DNA of 45,963 nt from Acholeplasmataceae bacterium (GTDB lineage Bacteria > Bacillota_I > Bacilli_A > Acholeplasmatales > UBA5453). The notes under the pieces were generated by a model. It saw only the letters and a list, made by a program, of their open reading frames with translations. It did not search any database and had not been told where the DNA came from. The position numbers and the translations under genes were made by a program. The stretch covers positions 1 through 45,963 of the forward strand of contig DUQU01000058.1 of assembly GCA_012837645.1 (NCBI GenBank), given 5' to 3'. Of this stretch, positions 1 through 8,073 are shown piece by piece. The number at the start of each line of letters is the position of its first letter. The stretch's first letter is position 1.

Positions 1-37
1 AATAAAATTTAAACTAACCAATTATTGTAAATCATTA

Positions 38-60
38 ATGTGGCAGTCGGATTTGAACTA
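38..60 (-). other. Possible tRNA 3'-end remnant (att-like)
   Basis: On the minus strand this reads AGTTCAAATCCGACTGCCAC. It resembles a tRNA T-loop (TTCAAAT) followed by the 3' T-stem and part of an acceptor arm. The sequence 5' of the loop (TATTTTTAG) cannot form the T-stem, so no complete tRNA is present and no normal CCA end follows. Integrases often use tRNA 3' ends as attachment sites, so this could be one copy of an att core. The match is short and could be chance. Confidence 0.22.
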
Positions 61-217
61 AAAATACAAAATGGGTTCCCAATGTTTCCCCTATTTACTC
101 AAACACGACATAAATTAACAAGTTAAGGTTTTAGGGCTTAAAAAGCCCATCCCATTACTGTTGACAATGGCTCCAATATAATGTGGAATAGGTGTTTAAA
201 AATACTATATTATATAT

Positions 218-245
218 AAAAAATGCCCCGAGCGGGCATTTTTTT
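218..245. terminator. Hairpin terminator
   Basis: A perfect 11-bp stem, AAAAAATGCCC at 218-228 and GGGCATTTTTT at 234-244, encloses the loop CGAGC. The A/T tracts on both sides would let it work in either direction. No gene upstream is visible in the window. Confidence 0.8.
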
Positions 246-340
246 ATAATTGATTTAGTGTTCCTGAAATTTGTGTGGATTTGTTTGGCCAATTAGTGTT
301 GAAAAAAAATCATCAAATATATTATTTAATAAGTTAACCT

Positions 341-368
341 TTGGTTATTTTTATCAAAATGGTAAAAT
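341..368 (+). promoter_or_regulatory. Promoter of the truncated DUF2075 gene
   Basis: TTGGTT at 341-346 and TAAAAT at 363-368 are separated by 16 bp. The -10 box is preceded by TGG, an extended -10. A GGAGG ribosome binding site at about 399-403 precedes the ATG at 411. Confidence 0.5.
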
Positions 369-410
369 ATAAATATACATTCAATATTATTTCGTTTTGG
401 AGGTTATTAT

Positions 411-1364
411 ATGATCGTATACTCTGGGCCTTTGTCTAAGTTTTTCGTTGATGTAGACAATGGTATTATTTCAGATATGGTATTAAAAGAATTTAAAGAG
501 AGAAACATTTCACATGGTAATTACTCTGAGGTTCGTTCTTGGGACAATTCATTACTACACATGAAAAATGTATTAGATATACCTGATTTTTCTAAAGATA
601 TTCATGTTGCAATAGAATATCAAATACCTGCAACCTCCAAACGGGTTGATTTTATTATTTCAGGTAAGAATGAAAGTAATGAAGACAACATCGTTATTGT
701 TGAACTTAAGCAGTGGGAAGAAGCAAGAAGAACAAGCCGGGAAGATATAGTTACAACCTTTTTAGCTGGTGCGATTCGCCCAGTAACTCACCCTTCCTAT
801 CAGGCTTACTCATATGCAAAAATGATTGAAAATTATAATGAGTATGTACAACAAGAAGACGTTAAGGTCCATCCTTGTTGTTTTTTACACAATTATAAAG
901 AAGAGTTTAGAGATGAGTTAGATAATTACTTATATAAAGACATTTTAGAAATATCACCGATGTATCTTAAAAGAGATGTCGTTAAACTTAGAAGTTTTAT
1001 AAAAAAATATATCTCAAAGTCAGATCATGGTAAGCTATTATACCAAATCGATCATGGTAAACTTAGACCCTCAAAGGCTTTACAAGATGCACTCTCATCC
1101 ATGATGCATGGCAATAAAGAGTTTTATATGATTGATGAGCAAAAGGTTGTTTTTTCAACGATTAAAAAATTGGTTGAAAATGCTATGAAAAATAATGATA
1201 AATACACAGTGATTGTAGAAGGTGGACCTGGGACAGGTAAAAGTGTTATCGCAATTAACTTGCTTGCTGAATTTAGAAGTTTGATGGTAAACTATGTTAC
1301 TAAAAATGCTGCACCAAGAGAAGTTTACTTCACTAAGTTAAGGCAAGGCAAGTTTAAAAGCTGA
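411..1364 (+). pseudogene. Truncated DUF2075 ATPase with N-terminal nuclease-like domain
   Basis: This is the N-terminal half of a DUF2075-type P-loop protein. Residues about 60-105 carry a PD-(D/E)XK-like pattern (D80, then E98-L-K100), as in restriction-type nuclease folds. A Walker A loop GGPGTGKS lies at 271-278, followed by the family-typical stretch KNAAPREVY. Intact relatives run to roughly 600 residues with Walker B and helicase-like motifs; here the frame stops at residue 317, just after GKFK. At that point the sequence changes to the 3' part of a cation-efflux gene in another frame. The promoter and ribosome binding site look intact, so a truncated protein may still be made. Family members are predicted nucleic-acid-acting ATPases, often in accessory or defence regions; the exact role is unknown. 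Confidence 0.75.
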
Positions 1365-1794
1365 TGCTTATAATCATTTAGGCGATATTTTAGCTAGTGG
1401 AGCTAGTTTCTTTGGTATCTTAATTACTATTTATACGAAATTTAAATATTTTGATTATCTCGCCTCAATAGTAATAGCGTTAATTATCTTTGTTAACGGT
1501 ATTAAGATTATTAAAGAATCAATTAGTTATTTAGTTGATGAATCCCCTAGCAAAACTTTTAATGATAAAGTAAGAAATTATATTCGTTCTATTGAAGGCG
1601 TTATTAATATTGATGATTATAAATCTCGCCTTCATGTTAATAAAGTTTATATCGATGTAGAAATTAGTGTTAAAAAAGATTTAAGTTTAATAAAAGCTCA
1701 TGAAATAGCTGAAGATGTTCACAAAAAAGTGGAAAAAGAATTTCCCACCGTAATTCATTGTATGGTCCATGTGAATCCTTGTTTGAAGGATTGA
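1354..1794 (+). pseudogene. 3' fragment of a cation diffusion facilitator (CDF) transporter
   Basis: Reading from 1354 in the frame +1 relative to the upstream gene gives about 146 residues with no start codon and a stop (TAA) at 1339-1341 just upstream. The first residues LKADAYNHLGDILASG match the fifth transmembrane segment of CDF (FieF/CzcD-like) zinc/iron exporters, including the metal-site HxxxD pattern. A further membrane segment and a cytoplasmic ZT-dimer domain ending in HCMVHVNP follow. The first four membrane segments and the start are missing. It lies directly against the broken DUF2075 gene, so both were probably cut by one deletion or recombination event. It is presumably non-functional. 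Confidence 0.8.
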
Positions 1795-1814
1795 TTAATG
1801 AAAAATATTAAACT

Positions 1815-2612
1815 TTAGATGGCTAGCCTTTTTTTCTTAAAGACAATAATTGCGCAAGAAAAAAAGATAGCACTAATAAAGCCATAAATAAAATAAAAAG
1901 GTAAAACATTAAAAGAGTTGTTGACTACAGAGACGGGGTTAATCCAACCAAAAGGGCTCAAGTATAAAACAACTTTTGTTTTTTCTTTTAAAAGGTTACC
2001 AATTAAATAAAGAAAAAGGAAGACAATTGCTGAAGTGGAAGAGAGCATTTTTGCGTTTTTGTGGTGAGAAAAAGAGACCGCTAAAAAAGTTGAAATCATC
2101 ATTACTGCAAGATTTAAGAAAAACATAATGCTCACTAAATTAAGTAAAGCAAGAATATTGAAACCTCCTTTAATAGTTAGCATGATAACTGAGATTGTAA
2201 AGATACTTACAAAGACTAATAAAAGCGCTCCAATTAAAAAACTAATTTGAGTAATTAAATATTTTTTTCTACTCAGTGGAAAAGATAATAAATAAGCTAA
2301 TGAAGTATCTTGAACTGGGGTGATAAATAGTGGAATAATTAAAATAAGTTGAAAGGCGATAATAAAAATAAAAAGAAGGCCTCCAAAAAAAGTTGTTGCG
2401 GTATATGATAAAGGGTTAGACATCGCCACTAAATCGATTCCAAAGAATGATAAAAAACCTTCCATTAACTGAAAAATATCTTGCGTGTTATCGATTTCTT
2501 GAGGATCGATCAGACTAATAATAACAGCTAAATAAAAGACGATTAAGATAATAAAAATAGTGATAAATTTGCTATGGCTTTTAAAGTTGTACTTTAAGAG
2601 TGTTTTATTCAT
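1815..2612 (-). CDS. ABC-2 type transporter permease
   Basis: This 265-residue membrane protein has about six hydrophobic segments (roughly 14-34, 70-95, 113-145, 148-175, 188-206 and 240-260), the plan of an ABC-2 export permease. Its start lies 4 bp after the ATPase gene, and the ribosome binding site AAGGAG is inside the last ATPase codons, so the two are translationally linked. The substrate cannot be told from sequence; similar pairs export lipids, peptides or antibiotics. The gene ends about 20 bp from the CDF fragment, and I see no terminator in the gap. Confidence 0.85.
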   Translation of the reverse strand: MNKTLLKYNFKSHSKFITIFIILIVFYLAVIISLIDPQEIDNTQDIFQLMEGFLSFFGIDLVAMSNPLSYTATTFFGGLLFIFIIAFQLILIIPLFITPVQDTSLAYLLSFPLSRKKYLITQISFLIGALLLVFVSIFTISVIMLTIKGGFNILALLNLVSIMFFLNLAVMMISTFLAVSFSHHKNAKMLSSTSAIVFLFLYLIGNLLKEKTKVVLYLSPFGWINPVSVVNNSFNVLPFYFIYGFISAIFFSCAIIVFKKKRLAI

Positions 2613-2616
2613 TTTT

Positions 2617-3486
2617 TTACTCCTTGTAAAGATTTAAAAATATTTCTTCTAAGTTTTGTTTTCGTTCTTCAAAACTGATTATTTTTAAAGTTGAAATTGC
2701 TTTTAGAAAGCCATCAATTTGATCGCCATAAACAAAGACTTCGACGCCAAAAGCACTTTTCTCACCAAGTGGATAGCCTAAATATTTTAATTTATCTTCC
2801 TCAGCGGTTTTAATGAGGAAACATTTTCTTTCTTGGCTTTTTAAAGTCTTTAAATTAGATTCTTGAACAATACGTCCTTTTTTAATAATTAATACCTTGT
2901 CGCAAGTCTTCTCAATTTCATCAAAAAGATGACTAGACATAAAAATAGTTTTACCTGCCTTTTTCTCTTCTAAGACTAATTCAATAAATTTATTTCTCAT
3001 CAGAGGATCTAAACCACTAGTGGGCTCATCTAATATTAAAAGTTTAGCATCATTCATAAAAGCAATTACTAATGCCAACTTTTGTTTTTCTCCTTTGCTT
3101 AAAGTTTTAACATCTCCGTTAACGTTTAATTGAAAATAATGCAACAATTTTTCCATTTTTTCACTTTCATGGCTATTTCGGAACTTTAGGGTGTAGGATA
3201 GTAATTGCTTTACCGTTAAGCCTTTTAAAAAAGAAATTTCTCCTGGCAGATAACCAACCACTTTCATTATTTGAGAAGCATCATTGAAAGCATTTAAGCC
3301 ATTGATGATTACTTCGCCAGAGTTAGCCTTTATAAAACCTAAAAGAGCTCTGATTGTAGTTGTTTTACCAGACCCATTGGGTCCTAAATAACCGACAACT
3401 TCACCTTTTTTAACATCAAATGAAAGATCAAATACGCCTTTTTTGTTAGGGTAGGTTAATGTCATATTAGATACATGAATCATCAT
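2617..3486 (-). CDS. ABC transporter ATP-binding protein
   Basis: This 289-residue ATPase shows Walker A (GPNGSGKTT) near residue 37, the signature LSKGEKQKL, Walker B LLILDEPTSGLDP, and an H-loop in MSSHLFDEIE. The roughly 75-residue C-terminal extension is typical of the BcrA/DrrA-like export group that partners ABC-2 permeases. The start has two ATGs in a row; GGAAG ahead of the first fits either. It is the first gene of a two-gene operon with the permease and is transcribed divergently from the lipoprotein gene at 3692. Confidence 0.92.
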   Translation of the reverse strand: MMIHVSNMTLTYPNKKGVFDLSFDVKKGEVVGYLGPNGSGKTTTIRALLGFIKANSGEVIINGLNAFNDASQIMKVVGYLPGEISFLKGLTVKQLLSYTLKFRNSHESEKMEKLLHYFQLNVNGDVKTLSKGEKQKLALVIAFMNDAKLLILDEPTSGLDPLMRNKFIELVLEEKKAGKTIFMSSHLFDEIEKTCDKVLIIKKGRIVQESNLKTLKSQERKCFLIKTAEEDKLKYLGYPLGEKSAFGVEVFVYGDQIDGFLKAISTLKIISFEERKQNLEEIFLNLYKE

Positions 3487-3655
3487 TTCACTTCCTTTTT
3501 AAGTAATTGCAATCTTTATTTCAAGTCATTAATTTTACTATAACACATCTTGTAACTGTTTTTTTATTTCTTTGAACTTTTATTATTAATTAAAGGAGTC
3601 TTTAAAGCAATTATCAACTATTATTTTATAATTATAATCATTAAAATAACCGTGA

Positions 3656-3661
3656 TATAAT
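3656..3661 (+). promoter_or_regulatory. -10 box of the repeat-lipoprotein gene
   Basis: TATAAT lies 31 bp before the ATG at 3692. The -35 region is weak (TATAAT-like at 3633-3638). The ribosome binding site AAAGGGGTG at 3677-3685 contains a GTG, which makes that GTG an unlikely start. Confidence 0.45.
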
Positions 3662-3691
3662 GAAATTAAGATATTAAAAGGGGTGATAGGG

Positions 3692-4711
3692 ATGAGAAGA
3701 GGAGTTTTAATAATAATTTTTTTGACAGTGTTATTATATTTAAACGGTTGCCAAACTAAACCTGAAGTTAAATTGCTTTATGCAACTTCCAATCAAGAAG
3801 ATAATTATCTTTCTGGAACTATTTCTTATCTTGACAACTATCAAGATTATTTAAAATCAAGTTATGATTTAAATATTAAGGAAGACTTCTTTACTAATAA
3901 TATTTTATATTTTTTAAGAGCTTATCTTCCTTTTTTAAATAGTAATGATTATCAAGTGAGCGAATATTATCAAGAAGAAAACAGTTTATATATCATTTGT
4001 AAATCAAGTTTTACTGAAAAGCAAGAAGATGCCTTAACTCTTTTTGTTTTTGGAATTTCTAAAGAGCTTTATCAAAAAGTTGATCAAGTAATTGCCCAAG
4101 ATGAAAAAGGATTAGTATTTAAAACTGAAGAAGTTACTATTAGCTTTGATTATGGTTATTCAAGTAGTCCAGATAGTGATGAGATAGTAGTTAAAAAAGG
4201 AACGATCCTAACAAAGCCATTCGCGCCTTTTCGAGAAGGATATCTTTTTTTGGGTTGGTACCAAAATGAAGAAGAGTATGATTTTAAAAGGGCAATTAAA
4301 GAAGATCTTTATTTGGTGGGAAGATGGCTTAAAAGTGAAAGTGGGGACGTTGAACTTTTATACTCTTCATCCTTTTCACTTCAAAAAAAACAAATTACTA
4401 CTTTTATTTTTGATTATGAAAGTTATTTAGAGACTAATTACGAACTCGGTTTAGAAGAAGATTTTTTTAACGACTATTTACTTTATTCTTACTACTTTAT
4501 AAATAACAATTTGGGCACTAATATTTATCGCCTTCATTCCTATGCCATCATTAACAATGATTTAATAATCCAATGCAGTACTAATAGAAAAATAATAGTG
4601 TTGCCGGCTTTTGGTCCCTATTTAATGGTCTTTAAAATTAAAAAGGTTTTTTATGAAAGTATCGATAATATTTTAATAAAAGGTTCTTATTTTGATTACT
4701 ATTTAAAATGA
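3692..4711 (+). CDS. Lipoprotein with Listeria-Bacteroides-type repeat and duplicated flanking domain
   Basis: I start the gene at ATG 3692 (339 residues). The upstream in-frame GTG at 3683 sits inside the Shine-Dalgarno sequence. A hydrophobic signal ends in the lipobox LNGC, so the protein is probably anchored to the outer face of the membrane. In the middle (about 160-210) is an InlB-B/Flg_new-like repeat with the hallmark GYLFLGWY. It is flanked by two copies of an otherwise unrecognised unit of about 90 residues: each starts (E)VxLLY, has a YL...YxLxxxxDFF core and ends with an I-I-x-C strand. Function is unknown; an adhesion or surface-binding role is a guess from the repeat type. Confidence 0.75.
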   Translation: MRRGVLIIIFLTVLLYLNGCQTKPEVKLLYATSNQEDNYLSGTISYLDNYQDYLKSSYDLNIKEDFFTNNILYFLRAYLPFLNSNDYQVSEYYQEENSLYIICKSSFTEKQEDALTLFVFGISKELYQKVDQVIAQDEKGLVFKTEEVTISFDYGYSSSPDSDEIVVKKGTILTKPFAPFREGYLFLGWYQNEEEYDFKRAIKEDLYLVGRWLKSESGDVELLYSSSFSLQKKQITTFIFDYESYLETNYELGLEEDFFNDYLLYSYYFINNNLGTNIYRLHSYAIINNDLIIQCSTNRKIIVLPAFGPYLMVFKIKKVFYESIDNILIKGSYFDYYLK

Positions 4712-4763
4712 TAATTTTAAGTAGAGATAGAGAAAACTTTGTTTTTTTAAACACAGATATTTT

Positions 4764-4792
4764 TTGACAATGATGTTAAAAACGTTTATCAT
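4764..4792 (+). promoter_or_regulatory. Strong promoter of the S9 peptidase gene with AAACGTTT site
   Basis: TTGACA (4764-4769) and TATCAT (4787-4792) are spaced by 17 bp. A palindromic AAACGTTT core at 4780-4787 overlaps the spacer and the first base of the -10 box. The 10-mer AAAACGTTTA is shared exactly with the malE-operon promoter at about 35478-35487. A LacI-family repressor there would block transcription. The same 10-mer also occurs inside polC, so it is not proof of regulation. Confidence 0.6.
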
Positions 4793-4809
4793 TATTAAGA
4801 GGTGGAAGG

Positions 4810-6783
4810 ATGGAAAAATTAAAGTTAAAAGACTTTTTAGATTATCGTTATTTAGGTAACTTAAAAGCAAATAAAGAAGAGACTTATTATGCTTATACCG
4901 TTAGCAAGGCTAATAGTGAAAACAATAATTATCAGCATCTTTTATATGTCAGTGATGGAGAAAAAACTCATAAGGCGGTTGCTTTAGGAAAATATCATAG
5001 TTTTTACTTTTTAAATGAGACCAATATTTTAGTTAGTTATGCTCAAACAAAAGAGGAAGAAGAAGCATTTAAAGAGATGAAAACTGTTTTTTACAATTAT
5101 GATATTAAAAGAAAAACCTTTGAGTATTACGATACTTTATATTTGCCGGTTAAAAACTTAACTGTCGTTAGTGAAGACAAATGGTTGATTGAGGCTTTTT
5201 TATCAAAAGAGAATCATTTATTATATGAGGATCCTGCTAATAGAAAAGAAATTGTAGAGATGTTAAAAAAGCAAGAGCTTTATGAAGAGATTGAAAGCAT
5301 CCCTTTTTATTTTGATGGTGGTAGTTTTATTAAAGAAGGAAATAATCAATTAATTGTTTATAATCCCCTTTTGAAATTATATGAAAGAGTTTTTCCCAAG
5401 GATTTTAATTTAAGGCAAGTTTATTATCACGAAGAAACTATGAAAGTATATTTATTAGGTAAGAAAAGAAGTGCGGTTTTAGACTTATATCAAAATTGTT
5501 ATCTTTATGATCTAAAAAATAATGAAACTTCTTTAGTTTATGAGAATAAAAATTTAAATATCGCTTCCTTTTTTCCGTTAAAAGAACAGTTTTATTTATT
5601 AGCAGCGCCTTTAGAAAAATACGGTATTAACGCTAATAATCATTTTTATTTAGTTACCGATAATAAGGCGGATTTAATAGTGGAATTTGGCTTTAGTACA
5701 TCTAATTCCATTGGTTCAGACGTGCGACTTTTTGGTGGTAGAAACAGTTTGATTAAAGATGATAAGTTATATTTTTTAAGCACTTATCAGGATCGCTCGA
5801 GATTATATTCATTTGATGGTAAAGTTCATCTCCTTTTTGATGAAAAAATCTCAATTGATAGTTTTTTATGGTTTCAAAAGGATTTGCTGGCAATTTCTTT
5901 ATACCAACAAAACCTGCAAGAAATATATAATTTAAACATAAACAAAAAGGAAATTAAAAAGCTAACCAACTACAATGAAGAGATCCTACTTAATAAATAC
6001 GTCGCTAAACCGCGTTATCATCAAGTTGATAATGAAGGTGTTTTAATTGATGGTTGGGTGTTACTCCCAAAAGATTATGATGAAAATAAGACTTATCCAG
6101 CAATTTTGGATATTCATGGTGGCCCTAAAACCATTTATAGCGCTGTTTTCTTTCATGAAATGCAAGTTTGGGTTAATTTAGGTTATATTGTTTATTATTG
6201 TAATCCTCGTGGGAGTGATTCATATGATGATAAATTCGCTGATATTAGAGGTAAATACGGTACTATTGATTACGAAGATATTACTGCTTTTTCTAATTTT
6301 GTTTTAAACAATTATGCTATTGACAAAGCTAATGTTGGCGTTACTGGAGGTTCTTATGGTGGCTTTATGACTAATTGGATTGTTGGTCATACTACTAAGT
6401 TTAAGGCTGCGGCGACACAAAGAAGTATCTCAAATTGGATTAGTTTTTATGGCACTAGTGATATTGGGTTTTATTTTCAAACCGATCAAACCGCATCTGA
6501 TCCCATCGATGATTTTAAGCGTGCTTGGCAGCAATCACCTTTAAAGTACGCCAAAAACATTAAAACGCCGTTATTATTTATTCACGCTGACGCGGATTAC
6601 CGTTGTCCAATTGAGCAAGCTTTACAACTTTATACGGTAGTTAAGAAAAACGGTGTTGATAGTAAACTCGTTTGGTTTAAAAATGAAAGTCATGGTCTTT
6701 CTAGAGGTGGGAAACCAACAGCGCGAATTAAAAGATTAACAGAGATTACAAATTGGTTTAATAATTATTTAAAGGGGGAATAA
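4810..6783 (+). CDS. S9-family prolyl oligopeptidase / acylaminoacyl-peptidase-like serine peptidase
   Basis: This 657-residue protein has an N-terminal beta-propeller-like half (to about residue 390) and a C-terminal alpha/beta-hydrolase half. The catalytic triad is visible: nucleophile S515 in GGSYGG, D596 in the HADADYRCP motif and H628 in ESHG. The oxyanion-side HGGP sequence lies near residue 437. There is no signal peptide, so it is probably cytoplasmic and hydrolyses short or N-blocked peptides, as the S9C group does. The length is normal for the family. It has its own strong promoter, and the MazG-like gene starts 2 bp after its stop, so the two are co-transcribed. Confidence 0.92.
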   Translation: MEKLKLKDFLDYRYLGNLKANKEETYYAYTVSKANSENNNYQHLLYVSDGEKTHKAVALGKYHSFYFLNETNILVSYAQTKEEEEAFKEMKTVFYNYDIKRKTFEYYDTLYLPVKNLTVVSEDKWLIEAFLSKENHLLYEDPANRKEIVEMLKKQELYEEIESIPFYFDGGSFIKEGNNQLIVYNPLLKLYERVFPKDFNLRQVYYHEETMKVYLLGKKRSAVLDLYQNCYLYDLKNNETSLVYENKNLNIASFFPLKEQFYLLAAPLEKYGINANNHFYLVTDNKADLIVEFGFSTSNSIGSDVRLFGGRNSLIKDDKLYFLSTYQDRSRLYSFDGKVHLLFDEKISIDSFLWFQKDLLAISLYQQNLQEIYNLNINKKEIKKLTNYNEEILLNKYVAKPRYHQVDNEGVLIDGWVLLPKDYDENKTYPAILDIHGGPKTIYSAVFFHEMQVWVNLGYIVYYCNPRGSDSYDDKFADIRGKYGTIDYEDITAFSNFVLNNYAIDKANVGVTGGSYGGFMTNWIVGHTTKFKAAATQRSISNWISFYGTSDIGFYFQTDQTASDPIDDFKRAWQQSPLKYAKNIKTPLLFIHADADYRCPIEQALQLYTVVKKNGVDSKLVWFKNESHGLSRGGKPTARIKRLTEITNWFNNYLKGE

Positions 6784-6785
6784 TT

Positions 6786-7112
6786 TTGAAAGAAATCATT
6801 AATGAAATTATCAATTTCAGGGATAAAAGAGCTTGGAAACAATTTCATACTCCAGCAAATTTGGCAAAATCGATTAGTATTGAAGCAGCGGAACTATTAG
6901 AAAACTTTCAATGGCAAGAAAAAGAGGTTAGTCTTTTAAATGTCGAAGAAGAGCTAGCGGATATTTTAATTTATGCCTTTACATTAGCGGATTATTATAA
7001 TTTTGATATTAAAACAATTATGTTAGGTAAAATAGCCAAAAACAAGCAAAAATATCCTGAAAAAGAAGTATATGGTAGTGCAGAAAAATATCAACAAAGG
7101 AAAAAGAAATGA
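6786..7112 (+). CDS. MazG-like nucleotide pyrophosphohydrolase
   Basis: This 108-residue all-alpha protein has the MazG/dCTP-pyrophosphatase-type metal-binding pattern: EAAELLE in one helix and EEELADILIY in the next. Family members hydrolyse (d)NTPs to monophosphate and pyrophosphate, often as house-cleaning enzymes. The start is TTG, supported by AAGGGGGAA 8 bp upstream; no ATG lies nearby in frame. It overlaps the next gene by ATGA, so translation is coupled. Confidence 0.85.
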   Translation: MKEIINEIINFRDKRAWKQFHTPANLAKSISIEAAELLENFQWQEKEVSLLNVEEELADILIYAFTLADYYNFDIKTIMLGKIAKNKQKYPEKEVYGSAEKYQQRKKK

Positions 7113-8032
7113 AAACGATTATTAAAAACAGAACTTTAATTGGTGAGGTTTTACTTTCTTTATTGTTAGTTAGTGCTTTAATTTGGAGCATTTTAATTCA
7201 AACCAAAACACTTGTCATAATTTTATTGAGCATCTTTTTTTTCCTTTTAACAATTAGTATTGTTTATAAGCATAAAAACAGCGTTTATGAAGAGAAGAAA
7301 CCGACTGTTAAACTCGCTTTTGATATGGGAGCTATTTTTATAAGCGGCTTAGTAGTTTACTTATTTGAAAATTATTTAAACATTAGTTATTTAATTATGG
7401 TTCCTGTTATCGGGCTAATAGGGTCACTACTATTTATTAGTTTTGAGAACGCTCTTTATTTAGGCTCTTTTTTAGGAATGACGTCGATTGATATCGGTTA
7501 TTTTTTTATCGTCCTTACGCTGGCTTCTTTAGCTTATTTTTTCTTTGAAGATGCTTATAGTGGTTTTGGTGGTAAACTGGGATCTAGCGCTTTTTTCTTT
7601 GGTTTAATAATTGCCTTTTTTATTAAGGGCGGAACGGTTGTAAATTATAATGATGTGGAGATTTATTTAGTTGTGATTGCAGCGGTAATCGCTACTTTGT
7701 TGACGACGGTTATCCAAAGAACTTATAATTTAAGTACTGTCTTAGTTAGTGCTTTTATAAGTTTAGTAGGGGCTGTTTTTTTGTTTATTCCTAAATTCGA
7801 TTATGGAGTTTTAATTGCTAGTGCTATTTTGGGGGCGTCTTTTGTGGGAATGACTTTAAAAGAACATTTGCACATTTTTTTAGTTTTTGCAGCGGCTCTG
7901 CTTTTTGCATTTTTGTTTGTTTTTATTCCTTTTAATGGCATTGGTGGACGGTTAGGTTTTACGGCTTTCTTAAGTGTGATGATTGTCATGGGAGTTAAAA
8001 ACAGTTTTTCGTTTGCTCAAAAAAAGAAATAG
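7109..8032 (+). CDS. Membrane protein with internal duplication, unknown function
   Basis: This 307-residue, highly hydrophobic protein has about ten predicted membrane segments. I do not recognise the family. It contains two related units. Around residues 112-175 the pattern is LGSFLGMT, then about 36 residues, then SGFGGKLGSSAF. Around 240-300 it is LGASFVGMT, then about 33 residues, then NGIGGRLGFTAF. A repeated GMT and G(F/I)GG(K/R)LG motif in two membrane units suggests a duplicated transporter or channel fold. The gene is translationally coupled to the MazG-like gene (ATGA overlap). Confidence 0.7.
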   Translation: MKTIIKNRTLIGEVLLSLLLVSALIWSILIQTKTLVIILLSIFFFLLTISIVYKHKNSVYEEKKPTVKLAFDMGAIFISGLVVYLFENYLNISYLIMVPVIGLIGSLLFISFENALYLGSFLGMTSIDIGYFFIVLTLASLAYFFFEDAYSGFGGKLGSSAFFFGLIIAFFIKGGTVVNYNDVEIYLVVIAAVIATLLTTVIQRTYNLSTVLVSAFISLVGAVFLFIPKFDYGVLIASAILGASFVGMTLKEHLHIFLVFAAALLFAFLFVFIPFNGIGGRLGFTAFLSVMIVMGVKNSFSFAQKKK

Positions 8033-8037
8033 TTTGA

Positions 8038-8043
8038 TATAAT
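8038..8043 (+). promoter_or_regulatory. -10 box of the sugar transporter gene
   Basis: TATAAT lies 31 bp before the ATG at 8074, just after the preceding stop. No good -35 at 17 bp is seen; TTGCTC at 8013-8018 is 19 bp away. Confidence 0.45.
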
Positions 8044-8073
8044 AGAATTAATATTGAAGAAAGAGGAAAAGAG

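Larger units (their letters stand above)
1..410. other. Intergenic region with no gene
   Basis: I see no coding frame of useful length. The stretch holds a possible tRNA 3'-end fragment on the minus strand (about 38-60), a 6-bp inverted repeat GGGCTT-AAA-AAGCCC at 134-148, a strong hairpin terminator at 218-245 and the promoter and ribosome binding site of the next gene (341-410). The mix of a tRNA-like tail, dyads and a broken gene downstream is typical of a place where an element inserted or was lost. Confidence 0.5.

Noticed and set aside
161-182. TTGACA and TATAAT upstream of the first gene
   Set aside because: The spacing is only 10 bp, too short for a sigma-70-type promoter, and a terminator follows at 218-245.
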